DNA of 17,589 nt from Prevotellaceae bacterium UBA4336 (GTDB taxonomy: Bacteria > Bacteroidota > Bacteroidia > Bacteroidales > Bacteroidaceae), in the NCBI GenBank assembly GCA_002394305.1, contig DGTM01000025.1, positions 16,926 through 34,514 on the forward strand, in the 5' to 3' direction. A program made the translations under genes and the position numbers. The notes below the pieces were generated by a model. The model was not told the DNA's origin. It saw only the letters and a program-made list of their open reading frames with translations, and ran no database searches. Below are positions 7,076-14,379 of the stretch, one piece after another (position 1 is the first letter of the stretch; every line of letters begins with the position of its first letter).

Positions 7076-7852
7076 ATGAAGACAAAGCAAGAAATCGTAG
7101 AAAATTGGCTGCCAAGATACACGCAAATGCCCCTCGAAGGCTTCGGGCAGTATGTCCTGTTGACGAACTTCAACAACTATGTGGACATCTTCTGCGATAA
7201 CTTCGGCATCGAGAAGCCCGACTACCATTCCAACATGCGATGTGCCACGGCCGACGGCATCACCATCATCAACTTCGGCATGGGAAGCCCCAACGCCGCC
7301 ATCATCATGGACCTGCTCAGCGCCATCAAGCCCCGCGCATGCCTCTTCCTCGGCAAGTGCGGCGGCATCTCGCAAAAGACACAGCGCGGCGACCTGGTGC
7401 TGCCCATAGCCGGCATCAGAGGCGAGGGTACGAGCAACGACTACTTCCCGCCCGAGGTGCCCGCCCTCCCTGCCTTCATGCTGCAGCGTGCCGTCAGCAG
7501 TACCATCCGCGACATGGGCTTCGACTACTGGACCGGAACAGTCTTCACCACCAACCGGCGCGTATGGGAGCACGACGACCGCTTCAAGGAGTACCTGCGC
7601 ACCACCAGGGCTATGGCTGTGGATATGGAGACGGCAACGCTTTTCACCTGTGGATTTGCCAACCACATCCCCACGGGAGCCCTCCTGCTCGTCAGCGACA
7701 ACCCCATGACGCCCGAAGGCGTGAAGACCAGCGACAGCGACCGACAGGTGACAGCCAGCTACGTGATAAACCACGTGAACATCGGCATCCAGGCACTCGA
7801 AATGATTAAGCAGGACAAGAAGACCGTCCGCCACCTGAAATTTGACTATTGA
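7076..7852 (+). CDS. amn: AMP nucleosidase
   Basis: A 258-residue nucleoside phosphorylase-fold protein, assigned to AMP nucleosidase, which hydrolyses AMP to adenine and ribose 5-phosphate and so helps control the adenylate pool. Seen motifs are NFGMGSPNAA at 66-75 (phosphate/ribose pocket of the PNP/UDP family), FLGKCGGI at 91-98, VDMETATLF at 182-190 (ribose-binding Met-Glu) and SDNPM at 207-211. It is about half the length of E. coli Amn, lacking that enzyme's N-terminal regulatory domain, as is usual for the Bacteroidota form. It has its own -7 promoter and is followed after 24 bases by holA, so the two are likely co-transcribed. Another purine or uridine phosphorylase is possible but less likely. 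Confidence 0.9.
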   Translation: MKTKQEIVENWLPRYTQMPLEGFGQYVLLTNFNNYVDIFCDNFGIEKPDYHSNMRCATADGITIINFGMGSPNAAIIMDLLSAIKPRACLFLGKCGGISQKTQRGDLVLPIAGIRGEGTSNDYFPPEVPALPAFMLQRAVSSTIRDMGFDYWTGTVFTTNRRVWEHDDRFKEYLRTTRAMAVDMETATLFTCGFANHIPTGALLLVSDNPMTPEGVKTSDSDRQVTASYVINHVNIGIQALEMIKQDKKTVRHLKFDY

Positions 7853-7876
7853 CCAGAACATCCCGCCCCTTTCCCT

Positions 7877-8896
7877 ATGGCAGCAAGAACCGTCACCTAC
7901 GAAGAAATCCTGCGCGATGTCAGAGCGCAAAAGATAGCCCCCATCTACTATCTGATGGGCGAGGAAGACTACTATATAGACCGTCTGAGCGACGCCATAG
8001 TGGACGCTGTGCTTAGCAAGGATGAGAGAGACTTCAACCTTGACGTCGTGTATGGCGCAGAAACAAACGTCGACAAGGTGATCGAGCTGGCGCACGCCTA
8101 CCCCATGATGGCCGAACGCCGGGTTGTACTCGTGCGCGAAGCACAAGCCATGCGCACGCTAGACGGGCTTGAGGCCTATCTCGCACACCTCACACCCTCT
8201 ACGGTGCTCGTCTTCTGCCACAAGCACGGCAAGCTGGACATGCGCAAAGCCTCTGCCAAAGCCATACAGCAGGTGGGCGTGGTCTTCGAGAGCCGCAAGC
8301 TCTTCGACAACCAGCTTCCGCCCTTCATCGCCCAGTATTTCCGGCAGCAGGGCGTCGACATCGAGCCGCGAGCCGTGCAGATGCTTGCCGGACACGTAGG
8401 CGCCGACCTGAGCCGCCTCACGACGGAGATGGACAAGCTGCTGCTGGCCCTCCCGAAAGACAACAGGGTGGTGGGGGCCGACCTCGTGGAGGAACAGACG
8501 GGCATGAGCAAGGACTTCAACGATTTCGAGTTGATGGCAGCCTTGGCCGCCCGCAACGTCTATCGTGCCAACCAAATCGTGAAATACTATCAAGGCAACC
8601 CTCGCAGCTTTTCCATCGTGCGTACCCTGACAAATTTATTTACATTCTTTTCCGACGTCATGCTGGCCTATTATGCACCGGACAGAACGGATGCAAGCAT
8701 CGCAGCATGGATAGGGAAGAGCGAATGGAAGGTGCGGCAGGACGTCGGACCAGCCCGCAGAAACTACTCCGGAGTGAAGGTCATGCAGATTCTGGGCGAA
8801 ATACGCAAAACAGATGCCTGGAGCAAGGGGGTAGAGGGCTGCAGAACACCCCACGAAGAGCTCTTGCAGGACCTGATTTACTTCATTCTTCATTAA
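7877..8896 (+). CDS. holA: DNA polymerase III subunit delta
   Basis: A 339-residue clamp-loader delta subunit, which opens the beta sliding clamp during replication. The N-terminal APIYYLMGEEDYYIDRLSDA and the MMAERRVVLVREAQ strand are characteristic of HolA. The middle GADLSRLTTEMDKL and the C-terminal helical part (NPRSFSIVRTLTNLFTFFSDV) complete the usual three-domain order. Length is normal for the family. As expected for delta, there is no functional P-loop. It probably shares the amn transcript. No clear hairpin terminator follows; a non-coding gap of about 790 bases begins at its stop. Confidence 0.95.
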   Translation: MAARTVTYEEILRDVRAQKIAPIYYLMGEEDYYIDRLSDAIVDAVLSKDERDFNLDVVYGAETNVDKVIELAHAYPMMAERRVVLVREAQAMRTLDGLEAYLAHLTPSTVLVFCHKHGKLDMRKASAKAIQQVGVVFESRKLFDNQLPPFIAQYFRQQGVDIEPRAVQMLAGHVGADLSRLTTEMDKLLLALPKDNRVVGADLVEEQTGMSKDFNDFELMAALAARNVYRANQIVKYYQGNPRSFSIVRTLTNLFTFFSDVMLAYYAPDRTDASIAAWIGKSEWKVRQDVGPARRNYSGVKVMQILGEIRKTDAWSKGVEGCRTPHEELLQDLIYFILH

Positions 8897-9128
8897 AAAA
8901 GCCCCCTTTCCCGTTCTATTTTGACGTGCGCCGTGAACCTGATTTTTCGGCGTTATGCATTGAACCCAAAAGCTTTATGCAGGTTTCTGACCCTCTGAGA
9001 ATCGCACGGATTTAGCCGCGACGGACATTCTCCCGAAAGACGGCAGAAATCGGAAATTCAGCCCCCAAGACCAGTTCTTTCGCTTGTTTCGCCCCTTCTT
9101 GGTGTGTTTTGCTTTTCAAATCTAAATT

Positions 9129-9166
9129 TACGTTTGTGTATTGGCGTTCTCCCTTCGGGGAGAGCC
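9129..9166 (+). promoter_or_regulatory. Possible orphan promoter followed by a UUCG hairpin
   Basis: TACGTTTG (9129-9136) fits TAnnTTTG. About seven bases later, where a transcript would start, GGC-GT-TCTCCC-TTCG-GGGAGA-GCC (9143-9166) can fold into a nine-pair hairpin capped by a UUCG tetraloop. No coding region follows for 500 bases. It could be the start of a small RNA, but a six-position consensus can occur by chance in AT-rich DNA. Confidence 0.3.
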
Positions 9167-9600
9167 GTCCACAGGTGTGTTATAACCCCTAGTGATGTGA
9201 TTTGTGTCTGAAGATTTGCGTTTTCAAACCAAAACACCCGGATTTGCATAAATAAACGGATGTTTATTCGCAGGATGAAGCGTTTTATACCATATTAGAA
9301 ATCAGTGTTTACCATAAATTTGTTAAGGAATGGAACGCATGATTTTGCACATGCGGAGTGGCTGGGTGCAATATTTAGCCCGAAACACCCTGAACCGATG
9401 CGTTTAAGGCAGAATTACGTTTTCAAAGCCAGTGTTTTGTCTGGATTCGGTGAAACCGCCTCTCTTTAAGTGTGTTTCGGTGGGAATTAAGTGATTTGAA
9501 AAGCTAAATGGCACAAATGTAAATTGAGGATTTATGGATGTAAACTTTTGTGTTGTGAAGTCGTTCGCGGGCTGTGATTGTAAGTTTTCAAACCAAAAGT

Positions 9601-9631
9601 TTTGAGAATTGAACAGAATGTTGTAACTTTG
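9601..9631 (+). promoter_or_regulatory. Consensus promoter of the XRE regulator gene
   Basis: TTTG at 9601-9604, a 19-base spacer, then TAACTTTG at 9624-9631: both halves match the Bacteroidota promoter consensus. The start would be near 9638, about 49 bases before the ATG at 9687. Confidence 0.8.
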
Positions 9632-9686
9632 CATCCGGTTTTGAAACATAAAGAATTGGGCTCTGCCCTACAGTGCACTAAAAATT

Positions 9687-10154
9687 ATGAAGGATCGCAT
9701 CATTGCCCTGATGAAACAAATGGGAATGTCGCAAAAAACATTCGCATCTGAGATACGCATATCCGAGGGAGCACTCTCGAGTATCTTCAATGGTCGGACA
9801 AAACCGACACTCAATACCGTGAACAATATCCACGAACGTTTCCCTGAGGTCAACATGGGGTGGCTCATCGACGGCAAAGGCGAGATGCTCATCTCCGGCG
9901 CACAGGTAGCCCCTTCGGCGGGGACGAACGAGGCGGGGGAAGCCACCGTCGCATCACAGGCTGCCCGGCAGCCGGTCCAGGGAACTTTCCCGGAGCATGT
10001 TCTTTACCCCCAACAGACGCCTTCCCAAGTGCCCCCCCAGATGCCTTACACGGCTGCAATTCCGAAAAATCCCGACAAACCTATGCGACGCATCTCTGAG
10101 ATTCGGGTTTTCTACGATGATGGTACATTTGAAGTTTTCCCCGGAAATGCGTGA
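9687..10154 (+). CDS. XRE-type helix-turn-helix regulator
   Basis: A 155-residue protein whose first 60 residues form a Cro/CI-like helix-turn-helix: helix KDRIIALMKQMG, turn and recognition region SQKTFASEIRISEGALSSIFNGRTKPT, then a further helix. Residues 57-68 (NMGWLIDGKGEM) are typical of the short XRE proteins frequent in Bacteroidales chromosomes and phages. The rest is Pro/Gln/Ala-rich and probably disordered (about 70-125), then a short tail predicted to form strand (ISEIRVFYDDGTFEVF). There is no peptidase or sensor domain. It is a single-gene unit with its own promoter and terminator, so target genes cannot be named from context. It could be a domesticated phage repressor, but no phage genes adjoin it. 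Confidence 0.85.
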   Translation: MKDRIIALMKQMGMSQKTFASEIRISEGALSSIFNGRTKPTLNTVNNIHERFPEVNMGWLIDGKGEMLISGAQVAPSAGTNEAGEATVASQAARQPVQGTFPEHVLYPQQTPSQVPPQMPYTAAIPKNPDKPMRRISEIRVFYDDGTFEVFPGNA

Positions 10155-10161
10155 AAAAGTG

Positions 10162-10194
10162 TCGGAACATGCTTCATGTTCCGATATTTTTTTG
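10162..10194 (+). terminator. Intrinsic terminator after the XRE regulator
   Basis: A perfect ten-base stem (TCGGAACATG and CATGTTCCGA) with a CTT loop spans 10162-10184 and is followed by TATTTTTTTG. It is a textbook Rho-independent terminator, seven bases after the regulator stop. Confidence 0.95.
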
Positions 10195-10202
10195 TACCTT
10201 CG
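10195..10202 (+). promoter_or_regulatory. Possible pyrK promoter element
   Basis: TACCTTCG differs from TAnnTTTG at one base and begins right after the terminator T tract, 19 bases before the pyrK ATG. The -33 region falls inside the terminator hairpin and matches poorly. It is the best candidate start for the pyrKD-trmD operon, but weak. Confidence 0.4.
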
Positions 10203-10221
10203 CAGTGTCGTTTATTAAATA

Positions 10222-11007
10222 ATGTATATGAAGAAGTACGTTTTGGACCTTCGGGTGACCTCTGTAGAAAGCCTCAGCGAGCGTCATCTCCTGCTCGTAG
10301 CGACAAATCCGTCGGGGGCGCTTCCCGAGATGTGCCCGGGGCAGTTTGCACAACTTCGTATCGATGACAGCAAAGAAACGTTCCTGAGGCGGCCCATCAG
10401 CATTCACACCCTGGACCGGACGAAGAACGAGGTAAGCTTCCTCGTGCAGATGATAGGTCAGGGCACTTCGTCGCTTCGGATGAAACGCCCCGGTTCTTTG
10501 CTGAATGCGGTTCTTCCGCTGGGCCGGGGCTTCACGATGCCTGCGTCTGCACGGGAGCAGTTCCTGCTCGTAGGCGGCGGCATCGGCATCGCACCGCTCC
10601 TTTTCATGGGCATGGAGATGCAGCGGATGGGCATACGTCCTACGTTCCTGCTTGGTGCACGAAGCGCGTCGGACTTGCTTCGGATGGACGCCTATCGTGC
10701 CTGTGGCGACGTTTACGTGACCACGGAGGACGGTTCGGAGGGCGAGAAAGGCTTCGTGACGCAGCACAGCCTGTTGCAGCAGAGGCGTTTCGACCGCATC
10801 GCAGTATGTGGCCCTAAGCCTATGATGATGGCAATGGCTTCCTATGCAAAGAAGACGGGAACGCCGTGCGAAGTCAGCTTGGAGAACATGATGGCTTGTG
10901 GCTTGGGCGCTTGCCTTTGCTGCGTAGAGGACACGGCGGACGGCAATGTCTGCGTTTGCAAGGAAGGTCCGGTATTTGACATAAAGAAACTGAAATGGCA
11001 GATTTAA
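10222..11007 (+). CDS. pyrK: Dihydroorotate dehydrogenase B, electron transfer subunit
   Basis: A 261-residue FAD and 2Fe-2S subunit that passes electrons from PyrD to NAD+ in pyrimidine biosynthesis. The FAD-binding RRPIS motif is at 56-60 and the NAD-binding GGGIGIAPL at 118-126. The 2Fe-2S ligands C226, C231, C234 and C246 lie in the usual CGLGACLCC...CKEGP arrangement. The annotated start is MYMKKY; the second Met (10228) is equally possible, and neither has a clear Shine-Dalgarno. The end overlaps the pyrD start by 13 bases, which suggests translational coupling of the two subunits. Confidence 0.95.
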   Translation: MYMKKYVLDLRVTSVESLSERHLLLVATNPSGALPEMCPGQFAQLRIDDSKETFLRRPISIHTLDRTKNEVSFLVQMIGQGTSSLRMKRPGSLLNAVLPLGRGFTMPASAREQFLLVGGGIGIAPLLFMGMEMQRMGIRPTFLLGARSASDLLRMDAYRACGDVYVTTEDGSEGEKGFVTQHSLLQQRRFDRIAVCGPKPMMMAMASYAKKTGTPCEVSLENMMACGLGACLCCVEDTADGNVCVCKEGPVFDIKKLKWQI

Positions 11008-11903
11008 GAGTAAACATAGCAGGGCTTGAGCTTGCGAACCCAGTTCTCACGGCCAGCGGAACATTTGGCTACGGCATCGAGTATGCGGATTTCATCGACC
11101 TGAGCCGTGTGGGAGGCATCATCGTCAAGGGGACAACCTTGCATCCCAGGGAAGGCAATCCCTATCCCCGGATGGCAGAGACGGCGCAAGGAATGCTCAA
11201 TTGTGTGGGTCTGCAGAACAAGGGCGTCGACTACTTCTGTACGCATATCTATCCGCAGATTAAGGATGTCCGGACCAATATGATAGTCAATGTGTCCGGC
11301 AACAGCCCGGAGGATTATGCCGAGTGTGCGGCGCGTATTAATGAATTGGAGTGCATACCTGCCATCGAGCTCAACATCTCGTGTCCCAACGTCAGGCATG
11401 GCGGTATGGCCTTCGGTACGACGACCGATGGCGCTGCCAGTGTGGTGCGGGCGGTACGCGAGGCTTATGGCAAGACGCTCGTCGTGAAGCTCTCGCCCAA
11501 CGTGACCAGTATCACGGATATTGCCCTTGCCGTGCAGGATGCTGGGGCCGATGCCGTGAGCCTGATCAATACGCTGATGGGGATGGCAATCGACGTGGAG
11601 AAGCGCAAGCGTGTCCTGAGCATCGGAACCGGTGGCCTCAGCGGTCCGTGCATCAAGCCCGTGGCCTTGCGCATGGTCTACCAGGTGGCACATGCCGTAC
11701 GGATTCCTGTCATTGGGCTTGGCGGCATCAGTAATGCCAAGGATGCAGTGGAGTTCCTGCTGGCTGGCGCTTCGGCGATAGAGATAGGGACAGCCAATTT
11801 CCTCGACCCGACCGTTAGCGTCAAGGTGGCAGAGGGTATCGGTGAGTACCTCGACAGACATGGTTTTGCAAGCGTAAAAGAGATAGTAGGCATATGCGAA
11901 TAG
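10995..11903 (+). CDS. pyrD: Dihydroorotate dehydrogenase B, catalytic subunit
   Basis: A 302-residue class 1B dihydroorotate dehydrogenase with FMN, oxidising dihydroorotate to orotate in the cytoplasm. Key features are NPVLTASGTFGYG near 15-27, the K45-G-TT segment, NCVGLQN at 69-75, the active-site base C130 in ELNISCPNV, K165 in VVKLSPNV, and the FMN phosphate sites GLGGI at 241-245 and IEIGTANF at 262-269. An active-site Cys (not Ser) and the adjacent pyrK define class 1B. Length is normal. The 3' end overlaps trmD by ten bases. Confidence 0.97.
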   Translation: MADLRVNIAGLELANPVLTASGTFGYGIEYADFIDLSRVGGIIVKGTTLHPREGNPYPRMAETAQGMLNCVGLQNKGVDYFCTHIYPQIKDVRTNMIVNVSGNSPEDYAECAARINELECIPAIELNISCPNVRHGGMAFGTTTDGAASVVRAVREAYGKTLVVKLSPNVTSITDIALAVQDAGADAVSLINTLMGMAIDVEKRKRVLSIGTGGLSGPCIKPVALRMVYQVAHAVRIPVIGLGGISNAKDAVEFLLAGASAIEIGTANFLDPTVSVKVAEGIGEYLDRHGFASVKEIVGICE

Positions 11904-12601
11904 ACATCATCACCGTACTGCCCGAACTGATTCAGGGCTTCATGCAGGAGTCTATTGTCGGAAGGGCACAGAAGAAGGGCTTGGTGGAAATACATATCCA
12001 TAACCTGCGCGACTACACTTTGGACAAATGGCGCCGTGTGGACGACTATCCCTTCGGCGGTTTTGCCGGCATGGTCATGCAGTGCGAGCCCATCGACCGC
12101 TGCATATCGGCGCTGACGTCAGAGCGCCACTACGACGAAATCATCTTCACGTCGCCCGACGGCGAGCGGTTCAACCAGCCGATGGCCAACAGCCTTTCGC
12201 TCGCGGAGAACATCATTATCCTATGTGGTCACTACAAGGGAATCGACTACCGCATAAGGGAGCATCTCATTACTAAGGAAGTGAGCATAGGCGACTATGT
12301 GCTTACGGGCGGCGAGCTGGCGGCGGCTGTCATGGCAGACGCCATCGTTCGCATTGTCCCGGGCGTGATTGGCGACGAGCAGAGTGCTCTCTCCGACTCC
12401 TTCCAGGACAACCTTCTGGCGGCTCCTGTCTATACGCGACCTGCCGAATACAAGGGCTGGAAGGTGCCCGAGGTGCTGCTCTCGGGCAACGAGCGGCTGA
12501 TAAAGGAGTGGGAACTGCAGCAAAGCATGGAGCGTACGCAACGTCTCCGTCCGGACTTGCTGGCGGGCGAAGCGGCTCCGAAGAAAGGAAAGCATAAATA
12601 A
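11894..12601 (+). CDS. trmD: tRNA (guanine37-N1)-methyltransferase
   Basis: A 235-residue SPOUT methyltransferase that makes m1G37 in tRNAs reading CNN codons and so prevents +1 frameshifting. The trefoil-knot SAM pocket is visible as LCGHYKGIDYR (110-120) and SIGDYVLTGGELAA (131-144). The catalytic aspartate is D172 in DSFQDNLLAAPVYTRP, and VPEVLLSGNE at 191-200 is also conserved. It overlaps pyrD by ten bases, so it depends on the pyr transcript. In many other bacteria trmD instead sits with rpsP-rimM-rplS, none of which is present here. Confidence 0.97.
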   Translation: MRIDIITVLPELIQGFMQESIVGRAQKKGLVEIHIHNLRDYTLDKWRRVDDYPFGGFAGMVMQCEPIDRCISALTSERHYDEIIFTSPDGERFNQPMANSLSLAENIIILCGHYKGIDYRIREHLITKEVSIGDYVLTGGELAAAVMADAIVRIVPGVIGDEQSALSDSFQDNLLAAPVYTRPAEYKGWKVPEVLLSGNERLIKEWELQQSMERTQRLRPDLLAGEAAPKKGKHK

Positions 12602-12609
12602 GGAGAGAT

Positions 12610-13218
12610 ATGGAAAAGAAGGAAATGAACCTATACATTATTGCAGGCTGCAACGGTGCGGGCAAGACGACTGCTTCGTTCACCGTCCTGCCCGAGATGT
12701 TGGGTTGTCGCGAGTTCGTCAATGCAGACGAGATAGCCGCAGGCCTCTCGCCGTTCAACCCCGAGGGTGTGGCTATCCAGGCAGGCCGGCTCATGATAGA
12801 CCGCATCATCTATTTGCTGAAGGAGGGTGTGACCTTTGCCTTCGAGACGACGTTGGCAACCCGCTCCTATGTTAAGCTCATCCAGCAGGCCCGCAAGCGT
12901 GGCTACTTCGTCACGTTGCTCTTCTTTTCGCTGAGTACTCCCGAACAGGCTGTTGCACGTGTGGCAAAACGTGTCTCGATGGGCGGTCACAATATCCCGA
13001 CGGATGTCGTCTACCGTCGCTACGAGGCCGGTCTGAGCAACCTGTTCCGTCTCTACATGCCCGTTTGCGACAGTTGGGCGCTCTACGACAACAGCGACTG
13101 TCCCGCAGTCCGCATTGCATCCGGCATGGGTGGCGACAAGGTGGAGGTCTACGAGGCGGAGACTTATAGGCAACTTCAAGAAAAATACGCAAAGCCGGAG
13201 GAGGGCGTGAAGGCATGA
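12610..13218 (+). CDS. Zeta-toxin-like P-loop kinase
   Basis: A 202-residue P-loop protein of the zeta-toxin/UNAG-kinase-like group. It has Walker A GCNGAGKT at 13-20, a zeta-like NADEIAAGLSPFNPE starting at 38, the FETT motif at 78-81, and R121 followed by GGHNIPTDVVYRRY at 125-138, the lid arginine and sugar-pocket region of the family. Canonical zeta enzymes phosphorylate UDP-N-acetylglucosamine and block cell-wall synthesis, but chromosomal relatives of this size are poorly characterised and may not be toxic. It begins eight bases after trmD with a good AAGGAG at 12600-12605, and overlaps a 68-residue gene by four bases at its end. There is no epsilon antitoxin. Confidence 0.85.
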   Translation: MEKKEMNLYIIAGCNGAGKTTASFTVLPEMLGCREFVNADEIAAGLSPFNPEGVAIQAGRLMIDRIIYLLKEGVTFAFETTLATRSYVKLIQQARKRGYFVTLLFFSLSTPEQAVARVAKRVSMGGHNIPTDVVYRRYEAGLSNLFRLYMPVCDSWALYDNSDCPAVRIASGMGGDKVEVYEAETYRQLQEKYAKPEEGVKA

Positions 13219-13421
13219 AGGAACGGGAGATAAAGGAGATGCAGCGCCTGATAGACGAAGGCGTGCGCCGCGCCCAGTACCGCCTGTGGCAGAGGGCTGG
13301 GGCTGCCCATCAGAGTCTGGTGGTGTACCGCGGCGGCAAGATTGTGGAGATGGTGCCTGAGTCGGAACAGTATGCGGCCGACTGCAACGATGGCGACCCC
13401 CTGGCCCGCCGCAACAGGTAG
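13215..13421 (+). CDS. Small partner protein of the zeta-like kinase
   Basis: A 68-residue basic protein whose ATG overlaps the kinase stop (ATGA at 13215-13218). The N-terminal half is a charged helix (KEREIKEMQRLIDEGVRRA), followed by a short strand pair, LVVYRGGKIVEMVPE (45-59). From memory, small proteins ending in VYR-x-GK-[IV]-like strands commonly sit directly after this kind of kinase; that could not be checked here. The translational coupling suggests a stoichiometric partner, possibly an inhibitor. The gene order (kinase first) is opposite to epsilon-zeta. Confidence 0.65.
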   Translation: MKEREIKEMQRLIDEGVRRAQYRLWQRAGAAHQSLVVYRGGKIVEMVPESEQYAADCNDGDPLARRNR

Positions 13422-13500
13422 GGGATAGAGCCAGCCCGCCGCCAGGCGAGGCTTGCCGGAAAAGAAGATAGAATCAGAATAATTAAACACACAGATAGTT

Positions 13501-14106
13501 ATGAAGAAGACGATTATGACGTATTCAGCTGCCTTCTGCGGGGCTGTCTTAATGTTGTGCCTGGGCAGTTGTGGAAACAAGTTTGGCAACGAGAAGTCCA
13601 TGATAGACACCGTGACGGTGGTCATCGACTTGGACTCCATCGTGCTCCGGCCTTTCCTTCCGTGGGATGCAATGGTGGTAGATCTGGACAACCACATGAA
13701 GGCCAACTGCAGCGACTGGGTCATAGAGGGTGCCGATACGCTGGTCTATGACGAGGGCACAAATCACTGGAAGCGCACTTTTGCCTTTGGCAACCTCAGG
13801 AACACGTACTACTTTGCCGATGCCAAGGGAAACTATCTGAAGTTTGTGTCGTTCGTCTATTATGGGTCTATGCCATTGGAGCCTGTCGTGGCCGAGATGG
13901 ATCGGAATGGTCTTAAGCTACAGGGCGAGATAGACTTCCCGGGCCGTGATTCGGAGCATTGTTATCTTTACCTCTCTCCGAGCGGCCTGCTCGAGGTGCA
14001 GGTGGCAGGATGGAAGGACGGCGCCTGGTGTATCACCTTCCAGCCGACCGACCCGGAGGACCTGAAGCTTCTTGTAGGGAAGGACAAGGGTGAGGCAAAG
14101 CCTTAG
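13501..14106 (+). CDS. Orphan lipoprotein of unknown function
   Basis: A 201-residue protein with a clear lipoprotein signal: positive MKKT start, hydrophobic core, and lipobox LGSC with the lipidated cysteine at C24. The mature part is mostly predicted strand, rich in aromatic residues and Asp/Glu, with no catalytic motif or domain that I recognise. It is not obviously a SusD, TonB or FISUMP protein. Residues 25-30 are not a clear Bacteroidota surface-export tag (the tag is usually rich in Asp/Glu). It follows the zeta-like pair by 79 bases without a visible -7 element, so it may be read through from the pyr operon. Confidence 0.75.
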   Translation: MKKTIMTYSAAFCGAVLMLCLGSCGNKFGNEKSMIDTVTVVIDLDSIVLRPFLPWDAMVVDLDNHMKANCSDWVIEGADTLVYDEGTNHWKRTFAFGNLRNTYYFADAKGNYLKFVSFVYYGSMPLEPVVAEMDRNGLKLQGEIDFPGRDSEHCYLYLSPSGLLEVQVAGWKDGAWCITFQPTDPEDLKLLVGKDKGEAKP

Positions 14107-14161
14107 TGCGCTTATCGCCGAAGCCTCGCACCTGTAAAAAGACTCGGGACAATCTCAAATT

Positions 14162-14235
14162 GCATACAAAGGCACGAAGCCACAAAGAGCTGCGACCGGA
14201 ATGGGAAAACATTGTGACTTTGTGCCTTTGTATGC
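14162..14235. repeat. Inverted repeat with CACAAAG-type arms
   Basis: GCATACAAAGGCAC (14162-14175) is perfectly inverted as GTGCCTTTGTATGC (14222-14235). The pairing resumes after a short insertion with CACAAAG (14181-14187) against CTTTGTG (14218-14224). The DNA between the arms is about 30 bases. Phrases such as AAAGGCACGAAGCCACAAAG are, from general experience, widespread intergenic filler in many bacterial genomes. It could act as a stem-loop after the lipoprotein gene or be a small mobile repeat. Confidence 0.8.
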
Positions 14236-14342
14236 TGTCATCCAAGGACTTCTATTATGAAGTGCAGAACCGCCTGCGCCTGAGGCGATAGCCGAAGATA
14301 GCCGAAGATATATTCCTCACATGAAGAAATAATCTGGATTGC

Positions 14343-14373
14343 TTGGCTATTCGGATTATTCTTTTTAACTTTG
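14343..14373 (+). promoter_or_regulatory. Consensus promoter upstream of the structured RNA
   Basis: TTGG at 14343-14346, a 19-base spacer and TAACTTTG at 14366-14373 form a near-ideal Bacteroidota promoter. Transcription would start near 14380, one base before the first hairpin and about 267 bases before the next ATG. Confidence 0.75.
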
Positions 14374-14379
14374 CAGACG

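Larger units (their letters stand above)
8897..9686. other. 790-bp AT-rich non-coding gap with dispersed short motifs
   Basis: No gene with credible start, codon use or homology is seen. TTTTCAAACCAAAA-like motifs recur near 9216-9229 and 9580-9599, with a variant at 9419-9430. GCTTTTCAAATC (9111-9122) reappears inverted as GATTTGAAAAGC (9493-9504), and AAACACCC recurs near 9232 and 9383. CGCATG and CATGCG flank a short loop near 9336-9355. Minus-strand frames here share FWFEN-like phrases, but this simply reflects the repeated DNA. A possible small RNA start lies at 9129-9166. No tRNA or rRNA is visible. Confidence 0.7.

Noticed and set aside
7076..8896. Nucleotide-depletion defence system formed by the HsdR_N gene and AMP nucleosidase
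   Set aside because: amn and holA look like ordinary core genes in a common Bacteroidales arrangement; nothing else of a defence island is present.
9058..9649. Two minus-strand frames (63 and 81 codons) sharing FWFEN-like phrases
   Set aside because: The similarity comes from the repeated TTTTCAAACC DNA motif; they lack start signals and credible codon use.
14106..14291. A 61-codon plus-strand frame across the CACAAAG inverted repeat
   Set aside because: It consists of translated repeat DNA and begins at the last base of the preceding lipoprotein gene.
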